Below, piece by piece: positions 46,001 through 57,172 of a DNA stretch of 64,000 bases. The DNA lies in assembly GCF_037042905.1 (NCBI RefSeq), contig NC_087251.1, forward strand, positions 48,677,873 through 48,741,872, written 5' to 3'. The position numbers were made by a program, and so were the translations under genes. The stretch is from Lytechinus pictus. Its lineage: Eukaryota > Echinodermata > Echinoidea > Temnopleuroida > Toxopneustidae. The number at the start of each line of letters is the position of its first letter. Positions within the stretch are counted from its first letter, which is position 1. Under the pieces are notes generated by a model. The model made no database searches. It saw only the letters and a program-made list of their open reading frames with translations, and had not been told where the DNA came from.

Positions 46001-47374
46001 TCTATCTTTTAAGGACTTCTTGATTGTCCATGTTTCTGAACCATACAAAAGTATACTTTCTACACATGCTTTCAACAGAGTCTTATTGACAGAGAAACAT
46101 TTGATTTCCAAATCAAATGCAGCTTATTTCAAGCATTCCATGCAAGAGCTTTCCTCGATAGAAAGTCTTTTCTTGAGTCGCATATGAACCTAAATACTTA
46201 AAATCATCCAATTATTTAAGCTTTCCCCTTTCTTTGACAGTATTGATGCATGATCATGAGCTTCATTAAATGTCATGTACTCGGTCTTTTAGGAATCCAA
46301 GTAGAGGCCAAACTTTTCAGATGCATCCTCTAATGCAAGAATGAGTTCTTGTGCATCCTTCAAAAGAGCAGTAGTCAATGATATATCATCAGCATAATCT
46401 AAATCAGTTAAATATTTGTGTTGGTCCCTACTTGTAGATACAGGTTTGATGTCCATTCCTTTTGTTCGTAATCTACTACAATTACAAATAGATATTGTGC
46501 CAAAGTGTCATCCTGAAGAATTCCAGAAGTTGTCACAAACTGTTCAGTAGGTCCATCTACACTTTGAACAAAGGAGAGTGGATCTACATACATTACATCG
46601 ATTGCTTGTATTACTTCATTTGGGATACTATAATTTGAAAGAATTTTGATCATATTAAAACAGTTAACGCTATGAAATGCCTATGTATATAGGGCTCACG
46701 GAAACCATGTATTCTTTTCGTGTTTGGTCCTAAAATGGACAATACAAACCTGACGTTTCGACAAGTATGTTATTGTCGCCTTTAGTTGTATATGGAAAAA
46801 ATAGCATGATATTTTGACAGTCTGTTGCATTTTTTAGCTTATAATGTAAGGAGAATCCATAATCATTGATGGATTGTATAATTTTGGCCAAAACACATGG
46901 CAACATTGAAATGATTGCCGACATTTATAAAATTGCTTACCATTTCTTCTGTGAAAAGCCACGTATTTTGTACATGATTATTCCCTCGGTAGTAGAGATT
47001 GCTGCGTACACGATGCAAATACAGATGTAAGCCGCCACATGGACGTGTGCCAATGCAGCATAGAAGATGAAGAAACTATGGGCCAAAAGAATGACTCGCA
47101 CCATCACTCCTTGAATCAGGAATCTCTTCTGAATACTGTCCAGGTCCGTCCAGGAGCAGCTGCAAGCAAAGCAGTTCGATTCGGACGTTGATGCTGTTGA
47201 CTCGTTATCATGGTTATCATCTATAGACACGATGTCAGTGGGTTCTTCGATGATGGTCAGTCGTGTTGCTTGCTTTCGAAGAATGGATTTCGGCGTTGCC
47301 CATCTTGAGGGATTGTTCTCTGGTGTTTCGTCTCCAACAACAGGTTCAGCATTTCTTATGTTTTCTGTCGTCAT
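42424..47374 (-). CDS. TMEM26: TMEM26-like multi-pass membrane protein, copy B (4 exons)
   Basis: Exons 47374-46941, 45579-45408, 44174-43847 and 43097-42424 join to 1608 nt (535 aa). Introns are GT-AG in phases 2, 0 and 1. The ATG at 47374 (context GATCAAGATG, as in copy A) is the first ATG in frame; the frame stays open somewhat further upstream, so a 5' coding exon is not excluded. Residues 1-85 are polar; hydrophobic segments lie at about 90-110 and 113-133, then after each later exon start. Motifs: CRWLLPR (copies A and C have GRW), REKVAQLLLVLVGAGEDIVEF, ITIQDGPFLVFRL. Loop sequons are N183-Y-S and N199-D-T. The long polar C-tail ends RIRRQSILSK. It is more diverged than A and C and has an extra intron before the IQDGP region. 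Function is unknown beyond family membership. Confidence 0.83.
43847..44174 (-). CDS. TMEM26: TMEM26-like copy B, exon 3
   Basis: Acceptor TTATCCTCAG, donor G/GTAAGG (phase 1). Encodes MPFVAKTYREYERL through CRWLLPR to EKREN. Confidence 0.83.
44331..44400 (+). tRNA. possible tRNA-Met-like relic
   Basis: TGGCTAAGTGGTAGAGCGCC fits box A and the D arm, CCGTCTCATGAACGG fits an anticodon stem-loop with CAT, and GGTTCGGCCC is a decayed box B. Acceptor strands do not pair and no T-run follows. Probably a tRNA pseudogene or SINE head in intron 2 of copy B. Confidence 0.35.
45408..45579 (-). CDS. TMEM26: TMEM26-like copy B, exon 2
   Basis: Acceptor CATAACTACAG, donor ACA/GTAAGG (phase 0). Encodes ICTSTALYTMSVIPAIWTIH and a loop with two sequons. 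Confidence 0.8.
45761..46653 (-). pseudogene. RTE-like RT fragment in intron 1 of copy B
   Basis: Minus-strand pieces in order: ILSNYSIPNEVIQAIDVMY with GILQDDTLAQYLF (46653-46408), DYADDISLTTALLKDAQELI in another frame (about 46400-46330), then ILLYGSETWTIKKSL and FAGHCFRSE (46111-45761). These are RT core and C-terminal motifs of a second RTE-like lineage, distinct from the 33-36 kb element. Several indels and stops; inactive. Confidence 0.72.
46941..47374 (-). CDS. TMEM26: TMEM26-like copy B, exon 1
   Basis: Encodes MTTENIRN to SQKKW; donor GTAAG inside a Trp codon, phase 2, exactly as in copy A. A Cys-rich patch (CFACSCSW) precedes the first hydrophobic segment. Confidence 0.8.
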
Positions 47375-47474
47375 CTTGATCAATTGTGTTCCGGATATTG
47401 AAATCCTTCCATGTACCAAGTTTTTACTGTATGATTTATCAAGGATTGAAGCTGTTAAAATGAAGTAGGACTAT

Positions 47475-48980
47475 ACAAAAAAAAACTGCATTTTAAAAGC
47501 AGCAACACAACTCCTGTTTGTTTATTGGTCATCGATAAATCAATCAAACAATATCCAATAGTCATGTTTAAAATGAACTGAAATGCACTGAATGACCAAG
47601 TTCAATACTCGGCCCCGTGCAACGAGGTGTTTACAAACCTTAAAACTTGTGCAAGAAGTTACGATCGCGTAAAAATACACTAGTCCCGTTATGTTGTCAA
47701 ATATACAAACAGTGCTCGACCTGACATCAGATGTATCCCGAACACAATAGATGACCAAATGATTGTTCAATTATCTCGGGAGACTCCTTTCTCGTTGAAC
47801 CAACGGTGCGTATACTTAAGAAGTGCCTTCTGAATGCATCATCGATTAAACCCCCAAGATAGACATTGTTCGTGTTTTCTATTTATCTCTCTAAGCATTT
47901 ATGTGCACTGACAACGATGATTATAATTCGACACCGAGGGCTCACTCTCCAAAGTGGCTTATACCCACCCGTTCCAAAAACTGCATCTAAACGGCGTAAT
48001 TAGGCCTATAACCAAATTTGTAACACTAAATGACGTAACCCAAGTTGCGTGGCAAGGAAATCCACTAACTTGAAAGCCTTAAGTGGCGAGAACAGGGAAA
48101 TTTCAAAGTCGATACCCTGAATGGAAATGAGTATCCTTGTCAAACAAGGTAACCGTATAGCCTGGGTTCTCACAGTACTTTTGGTATAATCGTTGGGAAC
48201 CCGGTTGTCAAACCCCCTGAACTTCTGTGACGAACATCGGAGCTATACAAGAACTCTTCAAACTTTACAGGAACACCCCTGAAGTGCTCTGAGATATTTG
48301 GCTTCGTTTTACTCTCCGAAAAGTGTCGAGTCTACTTGAATGATCAATATTTAAGATTCTCGCAATATATACAGTTTCATGTTCATTGTATGAAGTCGTA
48401 GAAATAAATGTAATGGGGTAATAACTGAAGGTGGGTGATCTTCACACCTTATTTGGATTGTCATCTTCCTCTATCGCTCTCGCGTGCGTGATTACGTTCT
48501 TATTAAGAAACCATATATGAATAACACTTCTCCAAGACCGTGTATCTCATAGATATCACTCCTTTAAACTTGTTAAGTAGGGAGTGTAATATCGTCATGT
48601 CGAAACCATACATGACGAGGACAAAGACTACGTCTGCTTTCGTCGTTTCATAACAAAATTAATATTTCGAACTACTTTTTATCACATGATTTAGAATAAT
48701 TTGTTCTTGAATAAAAGAGGGGACAAATACCGGACAAATGGCACTCCATAGAAATTTGGGCCTATCAGACTGCTACACATTGTGTTTGGCTTCTTCATTT
48801 CACTCTTTTATATAATTTCATACTCCAGTCTGCAAGATGTAGGACAAATCGCTATCTTAATAGTTTTGTACCTTTTGCGATTAGGGTATCGCCTCTTTTC
48901 AATTAATAGTTTATCAAACAACCCACATTTTTTCTTATAGAAACTCGTATATCTGACGACTGTTCTGAGTATGTACTTTT
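47475..48980. other. 5' flank of copy B and spacer, nothing recognised
   Basis: About 1.5 kb with no exon-like ORF or repeat boundary. The promoter of copy B probably lies here, but no core element was identified by eye. Confidence 0.35.
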
Positions 48981-48999
48981 CCATGTGCCCCCATATATT

Positions 49000-49125
49000 A
49001 CTTCCTCCCCTTCTTCTTCTTCCTCCTCTTCTTCTCCTTCTTCTTCTTTTTCTTCTTCTTCATCTTCTTCTTATTCTTATTCTCCTTTTCTTTTCTCTTG
49101 TTCTCCGTCTTTTACTTCTTCTGCT
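49000..49125. repeat. (TTC/TCC)n polypyrimidine microsatellite
   Basis: TTCTTCTTCCTCCTC-type tract on the plus strand; the Leu/Phe-rich frame is spurious. Confidence 0.85.
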
Positions 49126-49246
49126 CTGGATTAGTCATGTTTGCTGTAATAATTATTCTAAAATGTATAAAGTTTGATGTAACTGGGAAGGAAAACAGTT
49201 TCCAGTGATATGCAAGTGTCGCTAGCATCTGCAATCATAAGATTGT

Positions 49247-49395
49247 AAGAGGTCCATGGTGACCATGGACCTCTTCATACTTTACTTTACTTTTACTTTT
49301 ATTTATTACTAAACTACTATAATAGGTCCATGGTCATACTTTACTTTACTTTTATTTTTCTACTACTGTAATAGGTCCTTGGTCATAGCTTATTC
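49247..49395. repeat. 29-bp near-perfect palindrome plus tandem repeats
   Basis: AAGAGGTCCATGGT (49247-49260) and its exact inverse (49262-49275) flank a single G. A GGTCCATGGTCATACTTTAC-type repeat with ACTTTACTTTTA filler continues to about 49390. Confidence 0.7.
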
Positions 49396-49599
49396 GTGTA
49401 TCTTGGGATCAATGCTTGGAAGTCGCTGGTGAACCTTACTTTGCAATTTCTAATTATTTCAATGCAGTGTGCAATACAGGTAGTGCTATGTCTTGCCCCC
49501 TCCCGCTGCCTCCCTTTCTCTCCGGGGTAATCTCCCCTGTCTGTTCTCTCTGCACTTCTTGCCCCTCCTCTCTTTTTCTCTCTTTTTCTCTCTCTTCAC

Positions 49600-49862
49600 A
49601 CTGACACATTGTTTCACCTTCTTGTTGCATGGGTAGGCGCGGGGGAGGAGATGGTGCCATGTGAGAGTTTTCTTTTCTTTGTTGATATTATGTTTGTATA
49701 TATATATTTTTGTAATGGTGCACTATTTCCTTATCATTGCCGTTCATACTGTTTCATGTCTTTCACTCACGTATTTTGAGATGTTGTCATGAAATGTATG
49801 TATGTAAATCCCAAAACAAATTTCCTTTATGGGCCTGAATAAATTGAATTGAATTGAATTAA
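49600..49862 (+). mobile_element. probable LINE 3' end with (GAATT)n tail
   Basis: Sequence with GACACATTGTTTCACC, CCTTTATGGGCCTGAATAAA and a terminal run of TTGAATTGAATTGAATT looks like the 3' UTR and tail of a CR1/L2-type LINE. No coding part remains. Confidence 0.45.
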
Positions 49863-49864
49863 TA

Positions 49865-50570
49865 GGTTTGAATATAATAAATAATTTGATTATTTCGTTT
49901 TTCTCATGTTTATTTTCAAATTCGTTCATTTAATTATACATATCCTTTATTCACTTTAGTTGAATAACAAAGAATCTCAAACGTTGCATAATTTCGATTA
50001 AATAGCTGTATACTTGTCGTCAGGAAAGATTAAATGACACTTAGAGAAATCCTTGTCATTTGATAGGTTGGTCGATATCCATCATTCAGCCCATTTAACA
50101 ATGACGTCATCAACCGAGCAATTTTAGTCATTGAGTCATTACGAATAGATATTAAATTTGCTTTTATTCTAAGAAGGATGATAGCATAGTCACAGATTTG
50201 AACATAGGTATTCGTAAGATGATTTCGAACATTACACAGTAAGATATTCCAAGTCTCAATATTAGCATCAAATTCTACTACGTATATTCCAAAATTGAGT
50301 CGCAGACCAGTCGTAAGGTGTGCGGTTGCCTTTACATGTCGATGACTTGATTGATACCTTGGAGAACAAGCGAGTTTGCACGTTTCATATTATATTTTGT
50401 ATAATAAAAATAAAACCTATGTTAATGGCAAACATTGATATTGTATTAATACATCAAAACCTCTATCTTAGCCACTTTGGACAGCGACATCTCAGAACTT
50501 AAGGACGTCATTCAAAGCCGGCCGTGCCCAGGGCCGTAGCTAGAGGGGGGGTGTGACACCCCCCCCCCAC
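49865..50570. other. no gene recognised
   Basis: AT-rich spacer without supported features until the transposon at 50583. Confidence 0.4.
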
Positions 50571-50582
50571 ATTTGTGGCCGT

Positions 50583-52178
50583 CAGTGGCGTAACAGGCGG
50601 GGGGCAGGGGGGGCAAGCTGCCCCCCCCCCCCTGGTGGAGCTCACCGGGAAAATAAATAAAAAACGGGAAAAATAAAAAAAAGGGGGAAGAAAGGGAAAG
50701 GGAAAGGAAAGAAAAAAGGGGAAAGGGAAAGGAAAGGGAAAAGAAAACTAAGAAAAAACATAAAAAAGGGAAAACAGAAAGATAACGGGAAAAGGAAGGA
50801 AAAAAGAACAAGTGAGAAAGAACAATTCGCCCCGATATACAAATACATTAACATGATTAGTAAGACAGGGAAATAAATTAAAGATGACAAAAAGGCAAAC
50901 AAAAGCGGGAAATAAATGCAGAATGGAATAAGCCAAAATCTAAATTGGAAAATAAAGAATAGGGACAAGATAACGTACACTACCGGGCTGCCGAGGATTG
51001 AGATAACGAGCGGGAAAAAAAAATGGATGGTATATAGCATAATGTCGTATGAAAGTCTATCATAAACTTGCTAAATCTCCAAAGGCTTTGTCCAATTAAG
51101 AGTCAAGACCCCGTGCAGTGGGGGCTCTTCATCTGTAACCTTTAATGGGTTCTATAACGGGCCCCTATATGGACCCTTCCTGCATTAAGCTTTACGTTGA
51201 AGCACTGACGTACCGGGGGTGGTTCCACAGCCAAGGGGAAATAAAATAAAATAAAGGAGGCAGTGAAATGAGATGAATGAAAAAAAATATATGACATAAT
51301 ATTTGCTATAATGATGTAAAAATCTATCACATAATTAGAATTTCATTTTTAACAGGCCATTTTTTTTCTCGCTCGCTTCGCTCGCTGGCGACTTTTTACA
51401 AATGTTCACACATTTGCTATGGTGTGCCCCTCACAATATTTGGATGATTACGATACACAACTGCATTGAATGTATGTGTTGTGTTAAAGCTATATAAATA
51501 TACACGCAATTTGATTAAAATAAGTGGCCATCTGTAAGGTTCAAAATGGCTTTGATATCAAGAGGTTCCGGGGCTCTGCCCTGGACCCCACCCATAAAGC
51601 ACTGTTATATAGATGAGTTTGGACCATGGCCCCCAAAAATTCTACAACCAAACAAAAAAAAATGAGGAAAGAAAGGAAAGTGTATTATATTTTACTGAAT
51701 ATCACGTTAAAATCTATCTTCATGTTAGATTCTCATGAAAAGGTGATTTTTTTTATCTCGCTCGCTTCGCTCGCTCGAGACCTATATTAAGCTACTTCTT
51801 GCCAGAAGCGCCATACTCGACTCGGCCCCCTCGAGCATATAGAGCTTCGCCCTGATGCTCACAATCATAACAAAAATCCTGTTCACCGTGGCGTACAAAA
51901 AAAGAGAGAAAAAAGGAAAGAGAGGAGGGTAAAATATGATATCATCTTTTTAACATTATGTCAAAATCTATCACAAAATTGGATTTTTGCAATGAAAATG
52001 TCAAAAAATTTTGCTCGCTCGCTTCGCTCGCTCACTTATATATATATATATATTTGCCCGATACGCCATATCGCCCCCTCAAAATGTTTGCCTTATGACG
52101 CCATTGCCTGTTCCATGATATGACCGGGAAATGTTTGGCTCTTGCCCACCCTGGCTACCGACCCCTGTTAAGCCGCTG
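50583..52178 (-). mobile_element. hAT-like non-autonomous DNA transposon, copy 2 (inverted)
   Basis: Ends CAGTGGCGTAACAGG and ACCCCTGTTAAGCCGCTG are flanked by a perfect 8-bp duplication GTGGCCGT (50575-50582 and 52179-52186). At 1596 bp it is the inverse of the 6222 and 57800 copies. Palindromes CTCGCTCGCTTCGCTCGCTCG or close variants lie at 51368-51390, 51757-51779 and 52013-52033, about 800, 410 and 155 bp from the same end as in the sister copies. No transposase ORF. Confidence 0.87.
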
Positions 52179-52234
52179 GTGGCCGTCGTCAAATTTATGT
52201 ACCAGTTGGCAAAATTGAGGATAGAGGAGAAAAA

Positions 52235-52287
52235 TAAAAAGAAAGAAAGAGAGAGAGAAAATATGAAAAATGAAAAGAAAGAAAGAG

Positions 52288-52362
<75 letters not shown>

Positions 52363-52365
52363 GCC
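52235..52365. repeat. (GAAA)n microsatellite
   Basis: AAAGAAAGAAAG run; the Lys/Glu/Arg-rich frame through it is spurious. Confidence 0.9.
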
Positions 52366-52409
52366 TGATAGAAGTACTACATGTAATTTCGAAGAAGAAG
52401 AATGTTCGA

Positions 52410-52905
52410 AGCTACTGGGCGCTCTGCCCCATACCCCACGCAGTATGGGCTCTTCATACCTTCAAAGGGCTCTGCAACGCCCCCCGTATTGACCCTTCCT
52501 ACATTTAACATTTACGTTCAATCACTGGCCTACAGGGAGGGGGGGTCTTGGTTCCGAGGGGTAAATAAAGAAATTAGGAGGCAACGTTATGAAACGAATG
52601 AAAAACAATGAAATATGTTATTTGCTGAATGTAATGTAAAAATCAATCAAATAATTAGAATTTCATTTCAAAGGGCGATTTTCTTCGGGCTCGCTTCGCT
52701 CGCTGCCGACATTTTAAAGATTTTCCCACATTACTATGGTGTGACCCCTCAAAATATTTATTTCATTGAGCAATTGCGTTGAATTAATGTGTTGTGTAAA
52801 AGATATATACTGGGAATATATTTTATCTGCGATTTTATTAAAAATAGTGGCAATCTGTATGGTTTAAAATGACTTTGATATCAAGAGTTTCCGGGCGTTT
52901 CGTCA
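52410..52905 (-). mobile_element. partial hAT-like copy (one module)
   Basis: Internal sequence of the hAT-like family in minus orientation: GCCCCATACCCCACGCAGTA, the ACCCTTCCTACATTT and GGGGGTCTTGGTTCC blocks, a palindrome GGCTCGCTTCGCTCGCTGCC at about 52689, and GATATCAAGAG. No terminal repeats, so it is a fragment lying just beyond copy 2. Confidence 0.7.
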
Positions 52906-53006
52906 GACGCTCTTACACGATAGCCAATTTTCATTATAACCTGTCCGAGGTTGCAAAAATACCAGCACTGTCATGACTGTCTCTCAACGTCTTGTTATAT
53001 GATAAG

Positions 53007-54502
53007 GCTCCGTTTTACAAAGAGTTGTGAATTTCCGTACATCGACGGATACGGACCTCTACGACGCAAGTTGATTTTGAATGAGACTTTTGGCCCCGTC
53101 GCAAGTTGTGTGACATGAGCAAATTTTAACTTTTCGCAGCCACAACGGGAACATTAGATCTGCGGTTCGTGTGCAAAATTTTAGTTACTACTATGGCAAC
53201 AGCCATCGAGGGCCCCATGGGCGTCCTCGTAGAGCTCGAGAGCGCCTCTGCAATATGGAAGCAACAGTCAATCAGCGCGCCTGCATGTAGATTGATTCTT
53301 ATATTCTTACACTCTGTACAGGCAACCAAAGCCCCCCAAAAAATTATTGATTTTCACCAAAATATAGGTCTATAAAGGATTCAGGTTTTGAAAATGAATA
53401 GAATCTGGTGATCATCACCACCTTGGTATAATTTCCTAACAATGTAAGAATCCTTTGAAATCTAATCCCCCATTTCGGGGAAAGTAAAGCATAATGCCCA
53501 TGGGGCATATGCCTTTCACATGCATTGTAAGCCGAGCGAGATGGCTTGTCGTTTGTGTAAGTAATTCTTTCCCTTAATATGTACTCGAGTTGCTTGAAGA
53601 ACCACTTTCTTATCCATGCCATAATACACCTTGTAGCGCTTCTCTGGACATGTCTAGCCCGGTGGAGTCCGGGGGTGTGGAGTGACGGGCAAGCTGAGCA
53701 GTAAAATGGTTATGGTACGGTATCGCATGCGTTGATATCTACATAGATCTTAAATCTGGATTTTTCTCTCTTTTATTGTGGCTCCTCCTACACAAACGGC
53801 AAGCCATCTCGCACACAATGTGAAGACCATACGCTCCATGGGCTTAATGTTTTATATCCCCCCACAATGGGCGATTAGATTTTAAGTTATTCTGACATTG
53901 ATAGAAATTGTACCGAAGAGGTGTTGATTACTAGATTATATTTATTTCCAACAAACTGAATCCATGTTTATAGAACTATATTTTGATGAAAAAAAAATGT
54001 TGTTTTATTGGAAAAGTCAAGAATTCATTTTCGGTATAGATGTAAGAATATAAAATTATATCTACAGGCGTCCTGGTTGAATGCCTCTTCCATTATACAG
54101 AGGCGCTCTCGAGCTCCCATGTGGCTCTCGACAGTTGCAAAAAAAATCATTTCAAATCGGACAAGTCGCTGTTACCATATGTAGTAGCAACAAGAATTTT
54201 GCACACGAACCGCAGATCTAATGTCCGCGTTGTTGTGGGTGCGAAAAGTTCGGACTGAATCGATCAACCACAACTATGTAAAGCCAGCAACGTCAACATC
54301 AAAAGGCACGTTTAATATGTTTTATGGATATGAAGTATGCGCAGACATTCATTATTGTCTTGACAATTTGATGTGCCCTTCTTGGGTTAACAAAGGACCT
54401 TGCTTATGCAATTCCTTGTATAGAGAAAATTATATCAATGATAAATTCCCATATAGTTGAGGCTGATTTGATCAATCACAACTCTTTGTAAAACGGGGCC
54501 CA
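53007..54502. mobile_element. foldback element with long inverted arms, copy 2 of the 13.6-kb family
   Basis: Outer ends CTCCGTTTTACAAAGAGTTG and its inverse near 54480-54498. Inner arms include TTAGATCTGCGGTTCGTGTG (53154) against CACACGAACCGCAGATCTAA (54201), and GGGGAAAGTAAA...ATAATGCCCAT against its inverse at 53840. Much of the 1.5 kb is therefore a giant imperfect hairpin. No ORF. Blocks are shared with 13560-14650. Confidence 0.7.
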
Positions 54503-54504
54503 GG

Positions 54505-55040
54505 TGTACACAGACTTATCGTATTTGCACGATAATATCACAATTTCAACGATTGTGTTTTACATTAAAAAAAATAGTTCTACAATTTTTAATGGTCTTT
54601 TTACATTTCATCATCAAAGAAATTCAGATCACATCCAAAAGAAACACTTGTCTGAAATGGGATACAGGATTGCAAAGATTCCCTGTGATTACTAACTATT
54701 TCTTATATATGAATAATTGTGATGTAATGTGATAAGACAACCTTATTTGAAAATATTAAGAATTCAGATAAACATATGTATGAAACGTACATTAATCAGT
54801 AATAAATTATTTATAATACTTTATAAATAATTGAATTGATTTTGACTGGGTAATCATGATTTTATTTTCTTCTATTCTATTTATGCAATACTTGATACAA
54901 TGTAATTTTAATTAATTTACACTCATGACTCCTTTACGTAATTTGATTTGTTATAATGAATATCTTTGTTTGTGTAATAATAATAATATGTCCATTTATA
55001 TATCGCAGTTACTATGTGCATATACTCAACTACGCTTTGA
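54505..55040. other. no gene recognised
   Basis: AT-rich, frequent stops, no repeat ends recognised. Confidence 0.4.
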
Positions 55041-55044
55041 TACT

Positions 55045-55235
55045 TGGTATCATATTATTACCCTGGCTGTAGCTGAGTCGCCATATTAATAGGCGCTAAA
55101 GCGTTCAAGGAATAAATCCTACCGGGTAACCATTCACATCACCTGGGTCGAGTGCGGCACAATGTGGATAAATTTTCTTGCCGAAGGAAATTACGCCAAG
55201 GCTGGGATTCGAACCCACGACCCTCTGTTTCAAAG
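55045..55235 (-). mobile_element. tRNA-derived SINE
   Basis: On the minus strand: tRNA 3' half GGGTCGTGGGTTCGAATCCC (box B GGTTCGAATCC), then a body GGCGTAATTTCCTTCGGCAA..., CTCGACCCAGGTGATGTGAA, GTTACCCGGTAGGATTTATT, ending near CGCC...GGGTAATA. The body recurs at 1-92 and 60400-60545. The 5' half of the tRNA (box A) is decayed. Confidence 0.7.
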
Positions 55236-55389
55236 TAATATATGTATTGAATGCTTATATATTTTTTCTATCTACTCTTTTTATAATGTTTTTGTATGTT
55301 ATTATGCTATGTAAACATGCATATTTCAGCCACTGGCTGCAGATCATGTATTATCAATAAACCATTTATATTCTATATTCTATTTTATT

Positions 55390-56050
55390 CATTGAATAGT
55401 ATTTTGAATTATGAAATACAGGTTCTGGTCATCTGGTAAAAATATATATATATTTTCGGGTTTTTTTAAACAACGACTAACATCAGTACATAGAAACGCA
55501 ATTAAAATGCATATCCTTTTCCACAATTACATAAAAAAGAGAATTTTTAGCAGATCATATTACATGAGTGTTCCAACACTGCATAATGCAACAAGTTTAT
55601 GTATGGTAGATTTTCACTTTTTAAACGTCACATGGTTAATTCTGAAGCAAATTTTACAGTACACGATTATATGTCTTACTAATAAAATTTGGGCTATTTC
55701 CCATGGATAGAAGCTCTTATCTTATCTTTGTACAATATAATTTCAGAGGAGAAATACTATGAAAAGTAACCGGGAGAGATAACGTAGGAGAGTCATACGA
55801 TATGCGATTAACGTAAATAATGCATAATGATTCACCCCAAAACAGTATCTTGTAGATAAATAGAATCATTCCTACCAATCTTATTCCAAAACCTGTTTCA
55901 TATAATACTTTTACAAAATGAAGTTACCTATTAGCCGTGTTTAGATTTTTTTAAAGACAATTTATTTTCCTCTAAAACAATAAAATCATAAGATTTAAAA
56001 GTGGAAATGTGTTTAAAAACATTAATACATCCAACATGTCCAAAAGCGGT
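55390..56050. other. 3' flank of TMEM26-like copy C
   Basis: No ORF supported. AATAAA (minus) near 55965 could serve the copy C mRNA, about 270 nt past its stop. Confidence 0.35.
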
Positions 56051-56233
56051 TCTCGTCACTGCATACAATTAGTACACATGTGGACACACCTAGCACCATC
56101 AAAACTTAAAGCTGATTGAACCCGTATATAAAACATAGTCTTTACAACGCTCTCAATTAGTAAAATATCAACGTTGATATAATTTTCAATATCACAGACA
56201 TGATCTGTCGATAAAGCAGATTGAGCTCTTCTC

Positions 56234-57172
56234 TCAAAGTTCATCGTTTTGCAATGATTCATCATCTTCACAAATTTCAAGGGCCACTTCTTGGAATCCA
56301 GATACTGCTGAAACACCAGACTGAGCTCCCTCTTGTCCTTGGGGAACCTCACTGCTTCTGGTTTCTTCTTCAACCTGGAAAGCGTCCTCGCCTTGGTCTG
56401 TGGCGCCATCGTCAGTGTTATCACTTCCTGCTCGTGAGATAGTGACCACGACGCTTTCGGTGTTGGTTTCCCCTTCGCCCGTGAAGCCTCCATTTTGAAG
56501 ACTTTTTGCATTGACAACCGGATGTGAATTCCCGGCCGGCAGCGTCGAATGGCGCTTTACAGAGAGGCCTTTGCGTCTCCTACGGAAACCTTGGTGCACC
56601 TTCACACTGACGCGGTACGACTGCAGCGCGACAATTAGTCCGTTTTTCGCGGCGAAGAAGATGAGTGTCTCCCCTACGTATCCTGTCGAGAACATGATGT
56701 AAAGGCGGAGGATCAAGTACGGGCCGTCCTGCATGAAGATACTCACCATCAGAGACCATATCTCGCTTTCGCAATAGCAGCAGCAGGAAGCTTTACAGTT
56801 GAATCCATTAGGTTTGCTCCCTTGGACTGCGGTTGAATCGTCGGAAGAGTCACGTGATTCGATTGGACCGGCGATGCGAGGTTTTCGCTGCTTCACCGCC
56901 GTTAACCCCAGGGGAATCTGTAGGAGGCTCCAGCACCAGACAGCGATGATGAATCCAACGTAGATTTTATCACACGCCACAGCCTCGATACTCAGACTGT
57001 CCGTTGCAAATTCCAGCATATCTAGAGACATTGCTGTCAGAGCCAATAGCAGGCTGGAGAACTGATCATGTGATAGCTTGCCTTTGGGTGCCATCCAGCG
57101 ACCGAAGATGATGACTAACATCATGATTTGCTGGAAGATGGAGGAATAGCGCCGACTCAAATCATGTGTTGC
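56234..57172 (-). CDS. TMEM26: TMEM26-like copy C, exon 3 (terminal)
   Basis: Acceptor CTTCACTTGCAG. Encodes ATHDLSRRYSSIFQQ to QNDEL, 312 residues uninterrupted, covering the region split by an extra intron in copy B. Confidence 0.87.
   Translation of the reverse strand, partial: ATHDLSRRYSSIFQQIMMLVIIFGRWMAPKGKLSHDQFSSLLLALTAMSLDMLEFATDSLSIEAVACDKIYVGFIIAVWCWSLLQIPLGLTAVKQRKPRIAGPIESRDSSDDSTAVQGSKPNGFNCKASCCCYCESEIWSLMVSIFMQDGPYLILRLYIMFSTGYVGETLIFFAAKNGLIVALQSYRVSVKVHQGFRRRRKGLSVKRHSTLPAGNSHPVVNAKSLQNGGFTGEGETNTESVVVTISRAGSDNTDDGATDQGEDAFQVEEETRSSEVPQGQEGAQSGVSAVSGFQEVALEICEDDESLQNDEL

Noticed and set aside
47375-47419. A longer exon 1 of copy B starting at 47419
   Set aside because: That position is a TTG codon; the first ATG in frame is at 47374 and shares its context with copy A.
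52131-52508. Lys/Glu/Arg-rich frame resembling a charged coiled coil
   Set aside because: Produced by the (GAAA)n microsatellite and transposon ends.
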